From Liolophura sinensis (Eukaryota; Mollusca; Polyplacophora; Chitonida; Chitonidae): 64,000 bases of DNA. Positions 13,887 through 25,671 of this stretch are shown here, one piece after another. Both the position numbers and the translations under genes were made by a program. Where the stretch lies: NCBI RefSeq assembly GCF_032854445.1, contig NC_088295.1, positions 3,476,501 to 3,540,500 of the forward strand. Direction: 5' to 3'. The notes under the pieces were generated by a model, which saw only the letters and a program-made list of their open reading frames with translations, made no database searches and was not told the DNA's origin. Within the stretch, counting starts at the first letter, position 1; each line of letters starts with the position of its first letter.

Positions 13887-14056
13887 TAGTTATTTATTTA
13901 TTTGATTGATGCTTTATGCCGTATTCAAGAATATGTCCCTTTATATGACGGCGGTCAGCATTATGGCGAGAGGAAACGAGGCAGAGCATGGGGGAAACCT
14001 ACGACCATCAGCAGATTGCAGACCTTCAGACATATAGTCGGAGAGGAAGAGAAGTC
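13887..14056 (-). mobile_element. Truncated SINE copy, family A
   Basis: In plus-strand order it has the tail (TTTATTTATTTGATTGATG, GCCGTATTCAAGAATATG), then TATGACGGCGGTCAGCATTA, GGAAACCTACGACCATC and GGAGAGGAAG. This matches the body and tail of the fuller copy at 42259-42503, but the tRNA-like head is absent (5' truncation). Confidence 0.75.
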
Positions 14057-14961
14057 ATTGAAATGTGATGCTGGATTTGTAGTAAATGTATGGCATGTAT
14101 GATACAAACTTAGTGAAAACATAGATCCTTGGCATTGAAATAAGAATCCGTTGTAGACTGTGCATACTGGTAACATCCATGTTAAGCTAGCACCTCCTGT
14201 ATAAATCAGTCTGGATTGTCTTAAACTTGTGTGGCCTTATACACCAACAGTGATTACTGTCCATGCTCTGACAGGAAACTATGATATCTTTAATTTGCAC
14301 GTTAATGTTCATTTTTATATACAGAGAGCATAGGTGAACTACATGTATGAATAAAGTTGAAGAATGTGCTGCAAAACCTGTAACTTTCTTATAGACTGGA
14401 TTGGTAGATAGCTGCTTTAGAGATGTAATTCACGATACAAAATGACAGGTGGGCTATATGGGGAGTATTGTGAATGGTAGTGAGCAATTTTTATGTTAGA
14501 CATAAAAAACCGTTGTGTAATTAGTTAAAAAAGAATTTGAAAAGAGGTAGCACATAAATTCCCTGCATGTGCAAATTGTATGCATTTACCTAAAGAGTTT
14601 GTAGTGAGAACATTGCAACCTCTGACCATGCTGACCATGTGGCATCAACCAAAGATACATATTACTCTACAACAGATACTTCATGAAAGGATGATGAACA
14701 AACATTTGTCTTTCAATCATTTAGACAGTTATGAAAATCGTTTGCATTGCTCATGCTATCCTTATGTGAATATACCATGGAAGGATGTGTTGCACTGTGA
14801 TGGTTTGACAACGGTTTTCACACTTACCTGAACTTGATACTGGAATAGATTCAACACAAAAAAAAGATTTGGTTTTCAGAGTGATAGACAACGTAGTGCA
14901 AGAAGGATTTTTATAATGGACTCCAAAATAAATTTCATGCATTCCTTTTTTTTTCCCACAG
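14057..14961. other. Region upstream of the first recognised AEN-like exon
   Basis: AT-rich sequence. It should contain the 5' UTR, or the intron preceding the first recognised coding exon, of the AEN-like gene. No exon could be identified with confidence. It ends in a strong pyrimidine tract and CACAG at 14957-14961. Confidence 0.5.
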
Positions 14962-17900
14962 AAACCTGAAACCTTCATTGAGGGGCATCTCGTGTTCACA
15001 GTAACCTGTATTAAGATGTTACCACTGTGTATTCTAGCTGATAGTGATATAGATGAAGAGGAACTGAAGCCTGTCATACTGAAGATCCAGAAAAAGTTAC
15101 GCAAAGCTAAAAAGAGGAAAAGAGCCTCAGATTCTGTCAAATCTTATGATGGTTGTTTGTGCAATCAGCTGGAACCTCATAGATGTATTTCTGGCAGTGT
15201 GTCCAACCCCAGTGATTCTGGCACGCATGAGGATATGAAAGTGGCTGGTGAAGGCACTGACAGTGGACATACAACGAATGTGACATTACGTAACCTCAGG
15301 CTAGCTCAGTCTGATCGTGAAAAGGTTAAATCATCAGACGTTTACACCTGCTTGACTTGTACGTGTAACCATGCTTTTCTTGCAAAGCGTCAGAAGTTGA
15401 CTATCAATGGAGAGTTCTCGAAAGAAAGAAACTCAATTCGCCGAACTTGTGATCGCAAAAACACTGAAAATACCTTTGTATGTGGAGCGTCTGTATCAGA
15501 GAGTGTGATCTCTGAACCTGAGGCTAATGCTGTTGAACCCTCTCACATCACCATCATAGACCCCAGCGAGCCTGCCAACCTGGTGGCCCTGGATTGTGAA
15601 TTTGTAGGAGTAGGCCCTAGAAAAACCAGTGCTTTAGGTAAATATTGACTCTTTTCAGATATTTTGTTTTGCCTTTACATTTACCAGTCTGGTAATAATG
15701 TAGCCTTTTGTTGTAATTTTTGCTACATGGTAGACTTACTTGTGATATTCTATTTTAATACATGTAAAATAATCTTTAATGTAACCGTGGACATTTTGAT
15801 GACTATCTTTATACTCGCTGATTGAGGAATAATATTTATTATTACATGTATTTACATTTGTCAGTCGTTTCATTGTTAAATGCTCTCTGAAAAGAAGTGT
15901 GAAGTTGTAAAGCTGTGTAGAGTTACTCTGCTTTAGTGATCACTCATATATCCTAAACTGAAGGACAGCACCTGGCTAATGTTTAAGTCTGCTGAAATAC
16001 TATGATTTAAAGTATCTCAAACCGGCATTAAATATTTTCTTAGATTTTTTTTTTTCAACCCAGTAAGGTTTAGTGAAACTTCATCTTGACACAGCTTCAG
16101 CACATCTCCATTATCAAGAGCAAGATGATCTGTCCTGTTTACACTAGCTCTCTAACATTGAAGGTATTGGTATAGAATAGTCTAAGCAGTAGCCTGTGGC
16201 AGATATGAATTGTGGACTTTGGCAATGAAGGCCCAAGTGATAAATATAATTTTCTTGGAAAGTAGACATACTGGAAGAATATTTCTTCCACTGCTTGAAC
16301 TGTTGATACAGTAGGCCTACTACACTGTATATCATTTACAAGGAATTCCAGCGACCCTGTTTAAATAGCCTGGCTGCAGATGCACAGCCAGCCACTTCTG
16401 GGTAATTCAGGGGGTTGTGCAGATGATTTTGACCCCAGTTAAATGTTTTCAAAATTGCAATAGGATTGTTGTACAACTACATGTATAGATTCATGGTCAA
16501 TTCTGAGAGTGAGTGAGTGAGTGCTTGGGGTTTAACGTCGTACTCAGCAATTTTTCAGTCATATGACGACGAAGGAATCCTTAGGGTGCATGTACGTGTA
16601 ATGTGCCTCCTTGTTGCAGGACGGATTTCCACCGCTCTTTTATTTAGTGCTGCTTCACTGAGACGACTTACCGAAGGCAAGTAAGCCGCCCTACCCGAGC
16701 CATTATACTGATACGGGTCAACCAGTCGTTGCACTATCCTCTTCATGCTGAACACCAAGCGAGGAAGTTACAACTTCCTCTTTTAAAGTCTTAGGTGTGA
16801 CTCGATCAAGGATTGATCCTGGACCTGAAGCAGACGCTCTACCAACTGTGCTATTTAATTCTGAGAGAAATGGTAGATAAATCAAAGCACCACTGGGGCT
16901 GATGAAAGCATTCGATTGTCGCTGGATTTTATACTTCAGTTTTGTAGTGGTGGCTTCTAAGATGAAAGCAGTGCTGACCTAGTTTTCACAGACCTCAGAG
17001 AAGCATCTCGGCTTGAAGATGAGGTTTCAATAATTTTACTGTATTTTATAAAGTAAAACAGAAAAAAACATCCCTTGTATGCAAGAAAGACGAAGGAATA
17101 AATTTTAATGTCTTTGGTTGTAATAAATTCAGAGAGAAAAAAATTCTATCGTAGGATTTAATTAACTTTAAGCATTGCCTGGTGAGATGCCATCTTCTTA
17201 TTCCCTTGAACCTTGGGCATCCCTAATGAATTTTGCTCTGACTGTGATATTTGTTATTTAGAAACTGCTGACGAAAGGCTAAAATGAATGACAAAAATGT
17301 ATTTGTTGCTTTGGTCGAGATGGTATGCCGCTGTCTGACATAATTTCTGACACCATCGTTAAATATTGCACGGCATGTGAATCAAATGGTTTTACATCTA
17401 TGGTGGTCCATAAATGACACAGACCTGCCTCTGAACCCATTGTGAAATGGCCCTTGGGCTGCATGTAGCTAAATACTTGTGAACGATCTCCAAGTGGTGC
17501 TTTATGCAGGAGTTTTGTGTTGTCATATGGCACTTCATGGAGTGCATGGGTAAAGGCTATACATCTCAGCTTAGGTGACTCAGTCTGATAGAAACGTGTT
17601 TGACTGGATAAATTTCTCAAGATGGCTGCCTCAGCTCACATCAGCCATTTGTACAGTAATGTCATTTTGTTCTACATGTTATTTGGTGAAATCTAATTAA
17701 AATACTAAAGTATGATACTTTTCAGAAAGCTTGAATATCCTTCTTTCGATAGAATTAAATTTTAGCCAGTTGCTGTCTTGTTCTTTAAAAAAAACACCTT
17801 TGCAGACTAACATTCAATCACCAACTTTGGATAACTGTTGGGGGTTGGGAATTGTGAGAATTTGATTGAAATGCTAATTTTATGGAAATGCTAATTTAGA

Positions 17901-20900
17901 TTATTTGGGAAAATATTGTGCTTTATCTCTGATTGTCACAGATTGTGATTTTGGGATAATGATCTGCTTATCTGTATCCATTCTCAGGACGTTGTTCTAT
18001 AGTGGATTTCCATGGCAATGTGATACTGGATATCTATGCCCTCCCCGATGAAGATATCACAGACTACAGAACCCGCTGGAGTGGAATTCGCAAAAAACAC
18101 ATGCTGTCTGCTGTGCCATTCAAGTGTGCCAGAGCAGCCATCCTCAGTGCTATAAAGGTATGTCTGAGCAGGTAGCATCCCAGCTGTCTTGTTTTGTTAC
18201 CATCTTATGATAGGTATATGTTTGTGTCTGATTTATTGCTGTGTTGTCTCTGCTAGTAGTCTACTGTCTGAGTTCTGTCATTATCAGTGTGACTGCCTTA
18301 ACACTACATCTGTGCTTGCCTGGCAGAGTGGTTCCTGGTTAATATAGCCGTTGACTCAAATGACGTGTCTGTGTTTTCTTCAGTAGAATGGTTTCTGGTT
18401 AATACAGCCATCGACCCAAAGGACATGTCTGTGTTTTCATCAGTAGAATGGTTTCTGGTTAATATAGCCATTGACCCAAAGGGCTTGTCTGTGTTTTCAT
18501 CATTAGAATGGTTTCTGGTTAATACAGCCATCAACCCAAAGGACGTGTCTGTTTTTCATCAGTAGAATGGTTTCTGGTTAATATAGCCATTGACCCAAAG
18601 GGCGTGTCTGTGTTTTCATCATTAGAATAGTTTCTGGTTAATACAGCCATCGACCCAAAGGGTGTGTCTGTGTTTTCATCAGTAGAATGGTTTCTGGTTA
18701 ATACAGCCATCGACCCAAAGGGTGTGTCTGTGTTTTCATCAGTAGAATGGTTTCTGGTTAATACAGCCATCGACCCAAAGGGTGTGTCTGTGTTTTCATC
18801 AGTAGAATGGTTTCTGGTTAATATAGCCATTGACCCAAAGGGTGTGTCTGTGTTTTCATCAGTAGAATGGTTTCTGGTTAATACAGCCATCGACCCAAAG
18901 GGTGTGTCTGTGTTTTCATCAGTAGAATGGTTTCTGGTTAATATATCTGTTGACCCAAAGGGCTTGTCTGTGTTTTCATCATTTGAATGGTTTCTGGTTA
19001 ATATAGCCATCGACCCAAAGGACGTGTCTGTGTTTTCATCAGTAGAATGGTTTCTGGTTAATACAGCCATCAACCCAAAGGGTGTGTCTGTGTTTTCATC
19101 AGTAGAATGGTTTCTGGTTAATATAGCCATTGACCCAAAGGGCTTGCCTGTGTTTTCATCAGTAGAATGGTTTCTGGTTAATAAATCCGTTGACACAAAG
19201 GGCGTGTCTGTGTTTTCATCAGTAGAATGGTTTCTGGTTAATATATCTGTTGACCCAAAGGACGTGTCTGTGTTTTCATCATTTGAATGGTTTATGGTTA
19301 ATATATCCGCTGATTCAAAGGGCGTGTCTGTGTTTTCATCAGTAGAATGGTTTCTGGTTAATAAATCCGTTGACACAAAGGGCGTGTCTGTGTTTTCATC
19401 AGTAGAATGGTTTCTAGTTAATATATCTGTTGACCCCAAGGGCTTGTCTGTGTTTTCATCATTTGAATGGTTTATGGTTAATATATCCGCTGATTCAAAG
19501 GGCGTGTCTGTGTTTTCATCAGTAGAATGGTTTCTGGTTAATAAATCCGTTGACACAAAGGGCGTGTCTGTGTTTTCATCAGTAGAATGGTTTCTAGTTA
19601 ATATATCTGTTGACCCCAAGGGCTTGTCTGTGTTTTCATCAGTAGAATGGTTTCTGGTTAATATATCCGTTGACCCAAAGGGCGTGTCTGTGTTTTCATC
19701 ATTTGAATGGTTTCTGGTTAATATATCCGTTGACCCAAAGGGCGTGTCTGTGTTTTCATCAGTAGAATGGTTTCTGGTTAATATAGCCATTGACCCAAAG
19801 GGCGTGTCTGTGTTTTCATCAGTAGAATGGTTTCTGGTTAATACAGCCATCAACCCAAAGGGTGTGTCTGTGTTTTCATCAGTAGAATAGTTTCTGGTTA
19901 ATATATCCGTTGACCCAAAGGGCATGTCTGTTTTTCCATCATTTGAATGGTTTCTGGTTAATATATCTGTTGACCCAAAGGGCTTGTCTGTGTTTTCATC
20001 AGTAGAATGGTTTCTGATTAATATATCCATTGACCCAAAGGGCGTGTCTGTGTTTCCATCATTTGAATGGTTTGTGGTTAATATATCCGTTGACCCAAAG
20101 GGCGTGTCTGTGTTTTCATCAGTAGAATGGTTTCTGGTTAATATATCCGTTGACCCAAAGGGCATGTTTATGTTTTCATCAGTAGAATGGTTTCTGGTTA
20201 ATACAGCCATCAACCCTAAGGTCGTGTCTGTTTGTCATAGAAGAATGGTTTTTGATTAGAATGGTTTCTTGTTATTTAAACCACGAATTGCATGGTGCAA
20301 TGGTTTATTGCTGTAACTGTTCTCTAAAGGCATACTGAGCTTGTCTGGTGGTTTCGTGTGTAGACGTTTGCACTTGTACACAGAATTGTATTAGATTCTA
20401 ATTTATCTGCTTATTACTGTTCATTCCTTTATGTTTTGTTTTTTGGTCTGGCAGGACAAAATTGTGATAGGTCATGCCCTTTTCAATGACTTTAACGTCC
20501 TCAACATCCAGCACCCATGGGGACATGTTCGTGACACTGCCAATTACAAGCCCCTGAGGATGAGGAGTAACCATGGTGATGGGCAGAGAGTGTCATTGAA
20601 GAGACTTACTAAGGCTTTATTAGGTAACTGTCTCCCTATTATATACTCTGTGTTGATTTTACCACAACTACAAAAAGTACAGCCACAGTGATCAACAGAC
20701 ATACGTAAATTTTGTGAAACATTAATACATTAGAATAATACATAATACTACATAACAGTAAATTAGAAATGGTACTTGTTGAGAGTTTAGAGCAAGGAAA
20801 CAGGACTGGTTGGCCTGTGTCAGCACAATGTGACTGGGTGTAGTGTCATGTCCATTATGTTCGGCATGATTCTTGACTGACAGCAGCACTTTGGCTGCAG

Positions 20901-21499
20901 GGAGTTGCCCTGCCAGACGAAGAAACAATGTATGTGCACATACCTAATGACTACTCATCATCATATGACTGAGAAATTGTCAAGTATGACATAAACCCTG
21001 AGTATAAACCCTGGTAAGAGACCCACGACCATCCGCAGGTTGCTGAGAGACCATGCCACATACGGCCTGAGAGGAAGCCAGCACAAGCTGGACTTGAACT
21101 CGCAGCAGCCACATTGGTCAGAGGCTTCTGGGTCATTGCGTCGCACTGGCATGCTAATGGCCTCTGCTATGGAGGCCCCTAGACAGTTTTGTTTCATTCT
21201 TTTGTTACACCCAGAATCATAAGTTTATTTTCTGTATCCTTTTACACTTGGTAGACAGGGACATTCAAACTGGAGAGCATTGCTCAAGTGAAGATGCTCG
21301 TGCAGCGCTTGACCTCTACAAGCTTGTCCAATCAGAATGGGAAGAGATGTTATTGAGTAGGAAGGCGCGACGCTGTCATAGAACGGTGACTGTACCTCCC
21401 AGACAACGGTCGTTGGATAACTACAGCAAGTCCTACTTGGGGGATGAGTTCTGGCCGTCCCACCTATTTGAGCTCTCTGGTCATAGCCAAGCCTTATGA
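14962..21499 (+). CDS. AEN: AEN/ISG20L2-like DEDDh 3'-5' exonuclease
   Basis: Coding exons: about 14962 (or 15016/15038) to 15637, 17988-18157, 20455-20623 and 21255-21499 (TGA). All internal borders are GT/AG and phases agree. From the first in-frame ATG (15016) the product is 401 residues. A basic cluster [11 protein letters not shown] (residues 26-36) looks like a nuclear or nucleolar signal. The exonuclease domain shows motif I LDCEFVG (Asp193, Glu195), the family hallmark [14 protein letters not shown], motif [10 protein letters not shown] (His271, Asp276) and motif III HCSSEDA (His329, Asp334), so all DEDDh residues are present. The C-terminal [11 protein letters not shown] resembles the end of vertebrate AEN, which favours AEN over ISG20L2; one ancestral gene for both is likely. 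Expected role: nuclear 3'-5' RNA/DNA exonuclease. The true 5' end is uncertain: acceptors at 14961 and 15037 are both possible. Intron 3 holds the 60-bp array. Confidence 0.9.
15638..17987. other. AEN-like intron after first recognised exon
   Basis: A 2.35-kb intron from donor 15638 (GTAAAT) to acceptor CTCAG at 17987. It contains one full SINE copy at 16503-16857; the rest is unique AT-rich sequence. A 113-codon open frame on the minus strand (17620-17279) has no recognised similarity. Confidence 0.75.
16503..16857 (-). mobile_element. tRNA-derived SINE, family B, near full length
   Basis: Read on the minus strand it starts with a tRNA-like head: A box TAGCACAGTTGGTAGAGCG and a B-box-like GGATCAATCC. 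A body of about 250 bp follows (AAGAGGAAGTTGTAACTTCC, then GAGCGGTGGAAATCCGTCC). The tail is CATATGACTGAAAAATTGCT, then ACGACGTTAAACCCC, then a (CACT)n run. A second copy lies at 52229-52570. No protein is encoded. It resembles SINEs known to be widespread in molluscs; I cannot assign the exact family name. Confidence 0.85.
18322..20270. repeat. 60-bp minisatellite in AEN-like intron
   Basis: About 32 units of exactly 60 bp with blocks GTGTCTGTGTTTTCATCAG, TAGAATGGTTTCTGGTTAAT and GACCCAAAGG. The variable part is ATAGCCATT, ACAGCCATC, ATATCCGTT or AAATCCGTT. The unit lacks stops in one frame on each strand, so it is open for 560 codons on the minus strand and 408 on the plus strand. It lies wholly between donor 18158 and acceptor 20454 of the exonuclease gene, so it is intronic. 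Each unit contains an acceptor-like TTTTCATCAG on the sense strand. Confidence 0.97.
20953..21180 (-). mobile_element. SINE copy with family A body and family B-like tail
   Basis: Body blocks CCCACGACCATCCGCAGGTT, GAGAGGAAGCCAGC and GGACTTGAACTCGCAG (B box in reverse) match family A at 42259-42503. The plus-strand left end CATATGACTGAGAAATTGTC is the tail of family B (16503-16857). It sits in the last intron of the AEN-like gene, on the opposite strand. Confidence 0.75.
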
Positions 21500-21730
21500 C
21501 AGAAGTACTGGCTTCTTGTTATGTACTGTGTAAGCAGTAAGCTATTGTTAAGGATCTATGACCTCATATTTAAGTTTTACCAGATTGTGATTTATATCTG
21601 AAATCATCTTTTGTGTTGATGTTGTGAGAAATTTGTGAGAGATAAAGTTTGTGTTTTTTGAGGGAAGTGGTTGTATTATCTATTACTGTAACTATCATCA
21701 TTGATATTATGTGGGATTGTTTACAGAGCT

Positions 21731-21736
21731 ATTAAA
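21731..21736 (+). terminator. Candidate poly(A) signal of AEN-like gene
   Basis: ATTAAA lies about 230 bp after the stop codon at 21499 and just before the 77-bp array. No AATAAA occurs earlier in the 3' flank. Position only; not confirmed. Confidence 0.35.
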
Positions 21737-21773
21737 ATCAAGCCCTAACTAGTTTACATATAGATGTACCTTT

Positions 21774-24350
21774 GTCAGGCACCCGGTGGGCTGCTGTTAC
21801 CTCCATGCCCTCCCTGGTTTCCTCTACCATAGCTCTGTCTGAGCTTTGGCGGGTACCTGGTGTGGTCCAGTGGTTACCACCAGGCTTTGCTTGATTTCCT
21901 CTACCACAGCTCTGTCAGAGTTTTGTCGGGCACTGCCAAGCTCTGTTTGGTTTCCTCTACCATAGCTTTGTCTGGGCTCTGTCGGGCACCCAGTGAGGTG
22001 CTGTGGTTACCTACAGGCCCTGCCTGGTTTCCTCTACCATAGCCCTGTCTGAGCTTTGTCAGGCACCTGGTGTGGTTCAGTGGTTTTTTCCAGGCTCTGC
22101 TTGGTTTCCTCTACCATAGCCATGTCTGAGCTTTGTCAGGCAGCTGGTGAGGTGCTGTGGTTACCTGCATGCTCTGCTTGATTTCCTCCACCCAAAACCC
22201 TATCTGAGCTTTGTCAGGCACCTGGTAAAGTGCTGTGATAACCTCCAGGCTCTGCTTGGTTTTCTCTACCATAGCCCTCTCTGAACTTTGTCGGGCACCT
22301 GGTGAAGTACTGTGGTTTCCTCTACCATAGCCTTGTCTGAGCTTTGTCGGGCACCTGGTGAAGTACTGTGGTTACCTCCAGGCACGGCTTGGTTTTCTCT
22401 ACCTTAGCCCTCTCTGAACTTTGTTGGCCACCTGGTGAGGTGCTGTGGTTACCTCCAGGCTTTGCTTGGTTTCCTCTACCATAGCTCTGTCTGTGTTTTG
22501 TCAAGCACCTGGTCGGTTCCAGTGGTTACCTCCAGGCTTTGCTTGGTTTCCTCTACCATAGCTCTGTCTGTGTTTTGTCAAGCACCTAGTGAGGTGCTGT
22601 GGTTACCTCCAGGCTTTGCTTGGTTTCCTCTACCATAGCTCTGTCTGAGCTTTGTCGGGCACCTGGTGAGGTGCTGTGGTTACCTCCAGGCTCTGATTGG
22701 TTTCCTCTACCATAGCCTTGTCTGAGCTTTGTCGGGCACCTGGTAAAGTGCTGTGGTTACCTCCAGGCTTTGCTTGGCTTACTCTACCATAGCTCTGTCT
22801 GAGTTTTGTTGGGCACTGCAATGCTCTGTTTGGTTTCCTCCACCATGGCCCTGGCTGACCTTTGTCAAGCACCTGGTGTGGTCCAGTGGTTACTTCCAGG
22901 CTCTGCTTGGTTCCCTCTACCATAGCCATGTCGAGCACCTGGTGAGGTACTGTGGTTACCTCCAGGCATGGCTTGGTATCCTCTACCTTAGCCCGCTCTG
23001 AGCTTTGTCGGGCACCTGGTGAGGTGCTGTGGTTACCTCCAGGCTTTGGTTTCCTCCACTCATAATACTGTCCAAGCTTGTCAAGCACCTGGTCGGTTCC
23101 AGTGGTTACCTCCAGGCTTTGCTTGATTTCCTCTACCATAGCGCTGTCTGGGCTTTGTCAGGCACCTGGTGGGGTGCTGTGGTTACCTCCAGGCTCTGCT
23201 TGGTTTCCTCTACCATAGCCCTCTCTGAGCTTTGTCGATACCTGGTGAAGTGCTGTGGTTTCCTCTACCATGGCCTTGTCTGAGCTTTGTCGGGCACCTG
23301 GTGAGGTGCTGTGGTTACCTCCAGGCATTGCTTGGTTTTCTCTACCTTAGTCCTCTCTGAGCATTGTCGGGCACCTGGTGAGGTGCTGTGGTTACCTCCA
23401 GGCTTTGCTTTGTTTCCTCCACTCGTAACACTGTCCAAGCTTGTCAAGCACCTGGTCAGTTCCAGTGGATACTGCCAGGTTTTGCTTGGTTTCCTCTACC
23501 GTAGCCCTGTCTGAGCTTTGTCGGTCACCTGGTGAGGTGCTGTGGTTACCTCTAGGCTTTACTTGGTTTCCTCTACTACAGCTCTGTCTGAGTTTTGTCG
23601 GCACCTAGTGAGGTGCTGTGGTTACCTCTAGGCTTTGCTTGGTTTCCTCTACCATAGCCCTGTCTGAGCTTTGTCGGACACCTGGTGAGGTGCTGTGGTT
23701 ACCTCTAGGCTTTGCTTGGTTTCCTCTACCATAGCCCTGTCTGAGTTTGTTCGGACACCTGGTGAGGTGCTGTGGTTACCTTTAGGCTTTGCTTGGTTTC
23801 CTCTACCATAGCCCTGTCTGAGTTTGTTCGGACACCTGGTGAGGTGCTGTGGTTACCTCTAGGTTTTGCTTGGTTTCCTCTACCATAGCCCTGTCTGAGT
23901 TTTGTTGGACACCTGGTGAGGTGCTGTGGTTACCTCCATGGTTTTCTCTACCATAGCCCTCTCTGAGCTTTGTCGGGCACCTGGTGAGATGCTGTGGTTT
24001 CCTCTACCGTAGCCCTGTCTGAGCTTTGTCGGTCACCTGGTGAGGTGCTGTGGTTACCTCTAGGCTTTATTTGGTTTCCTCTACTATAGCTCTGTCTGAG
24101 TTTTGTCGGCACCTAGTGAGGTGCTGTGGTTACCTCTAGGCTTTGCTTGGTTTCCTCTACCATAGCCCTGTCTGAGCTTTGTCGGACACCTGGTGAGGTG
24201 CTGTGGTTACCTCCAGGCTCTGCATGGTTTTCTCTACCATAGCCCTCTCTGAGCTTTGTCGGGCACCTGGTGAGATGCTGTGGTTTCCTCTACCATAGCC
24301 CTCTCTGAGCTTTGTCGGGCACCGCCAGGCTCTGTTTGGTTTCCTCTCCA
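21774..24350. repeat. 77-bp minisatellite downstream of AEN-like gene
   Basis: About 33 units of roughly 77 bp with blocks GTTACCTCCAGGCTTTGCTT, GGTTTCCTCTACCATAGC, CTGTCTGAGCTTTGTCGG and GCACCTGGTGAGGTGCTGTG. Units vary in length by deletion of parts. Short reading frames in it on both strands are repeat artefacts. Confidence 0.96.
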
Positions 24351-25165
24351 TGTCCTCAAACTTCCGTACATATAGCCTCAGTGGATGTCCCCAAACTTCC
24401 CTGTATATAGTCTCAGCTGGTGTCTCCAGACTACCCTGTATATAGTCTCAGCTGGTGTCTCCAGACTTCCCTGTATATAGTCTCAGCTGGTGTCTCCAGA
24501 CTACCCTGTATATAGTCTCAGCTGGTGTCTCCAGACTACCCCGTATATAGTCTCAGCTGGTGTCTCCAGACTTCCCTGTATATAGTCTCAGCTGGTGTCT
24601 CCAGACTACCCTGTATATAGTCTCAGCTGGTGTCTCCAGACTACCCTGTATATAGTCTCAGCTGGTGTCTCCAGACTACCCTGTATATAGTCTCAGCTGG
24701 TGTCTCCAGACTACCCTGTATATAATCTCAGCTGGTGTCTCCAGACTACCCTGTATATAGTCTCAGCTGGTGTCTCCAGACTACCCTGTATATAGTCTCA
24801 GCTGGTGTCTCCAGACTTCCCTGTATATAGTCTCAGCTGGTGTCTCCAGACTACCCTGTATATAGTCTCAGCTGGTGTCTCCAGACTACCCTGTATATAG
24901 TCTCAGTTGATCTGTCTCCAAACTTCCCTGTATATAGTCTCAGCTGGTGTCTCCAGACTACCCTGTATATAGCCACAGTTGATCTGTCTCCAAACTTCCC
25001 TGTATATAGCCTCAGCTGGTGTCTCCAGACCTCCCTGTATATAGCCTCAGTCGATGTCCCCAAACTTCCCTGTATATAGTCTCAGTTAGTGTCTCCAGAC
25101 TACCCTGTATATAGCCACAGTTGATCTGTCTCCAATCCTCTTGTGCATATGGCCTCAACAGGTCT
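24345..25165. repeat. 35-bp minisatellite
   Basis: About 22 units of 35 bp with blocks GTCTCCAGACTACCCTGTAT and ATAGTCTCAGCTGGT, directly adjoining the end of the 77-bp array. Later units (24900-25165) diverge to ATAGCCACAGTTGATCTGTC. Each unit can fold into a short stem (AGTCT..CTGG / CCAG..AGACT). Confidence 0.96.
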
Positions 25166-25613
25166 CCCCAACTTCCGTTTACATTTCCGTCCATTTAAGT
25201 CCCATTTTGCAGTTTTAGTTTCCTCCTCGCTCACGCCGATATTCTAGCTTCTATAGTTAATTTCACGTGTCAATTCTTTCTGCATCTAATTCGTGTCCAT
25301 GCAAAAAAGTATCGTGTAGACAACCTGGGACCGGTGAAGAGGATTAGCCGAATCCGTTTAATTACCACAGAAAGGACTTGTTAAGAGAATGTCTTTATTC
25401 GTATAACTGTACATGACATGTATTCATAACTAAGAGTGTACTAATGTAAAAGTATAAAGAATAACGAAACCAATATTGAAAACGTGAGCAAATACATGTA
25501 TGACAAAATATTCATTTTACATAAAAATGTAAAAAAAAAAAATTTTGTAAATGTTATTCGTGAATTATTTCTAAATTTTCTTGATCTTGAACACATGTAA
25601 TATTAAAAACGTA

Positions 25614-25671
<58 letters not shown>

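Noticed and set aside
17279-17620. 113-codon minus-strand frame as a nested gene in the exonuclease intron
   Set aside because: No recognised similarity, no splice or promoter context; chance length is plausible for intron DNA.
18531-20213. 560-codon minus-strand frame as a repetitive protein gene
   Set aside because: It lies entirely in the 60-bp array within an intron. The opposite strand is also open, there is no unique flanking coding sequence, and a stop-free 60-bp unit explains it.
22630-23139. 169-codon minus-strand frame and neighbours in 21.8-24.4 kb
   Set aside because: Derived from the 77-bp array; frame shifts between units.
24345-25165. CRISPR-like direct repeats
   Set aside because: Units are contiguous with no unique spacers, and the DNA is eukaryotic.
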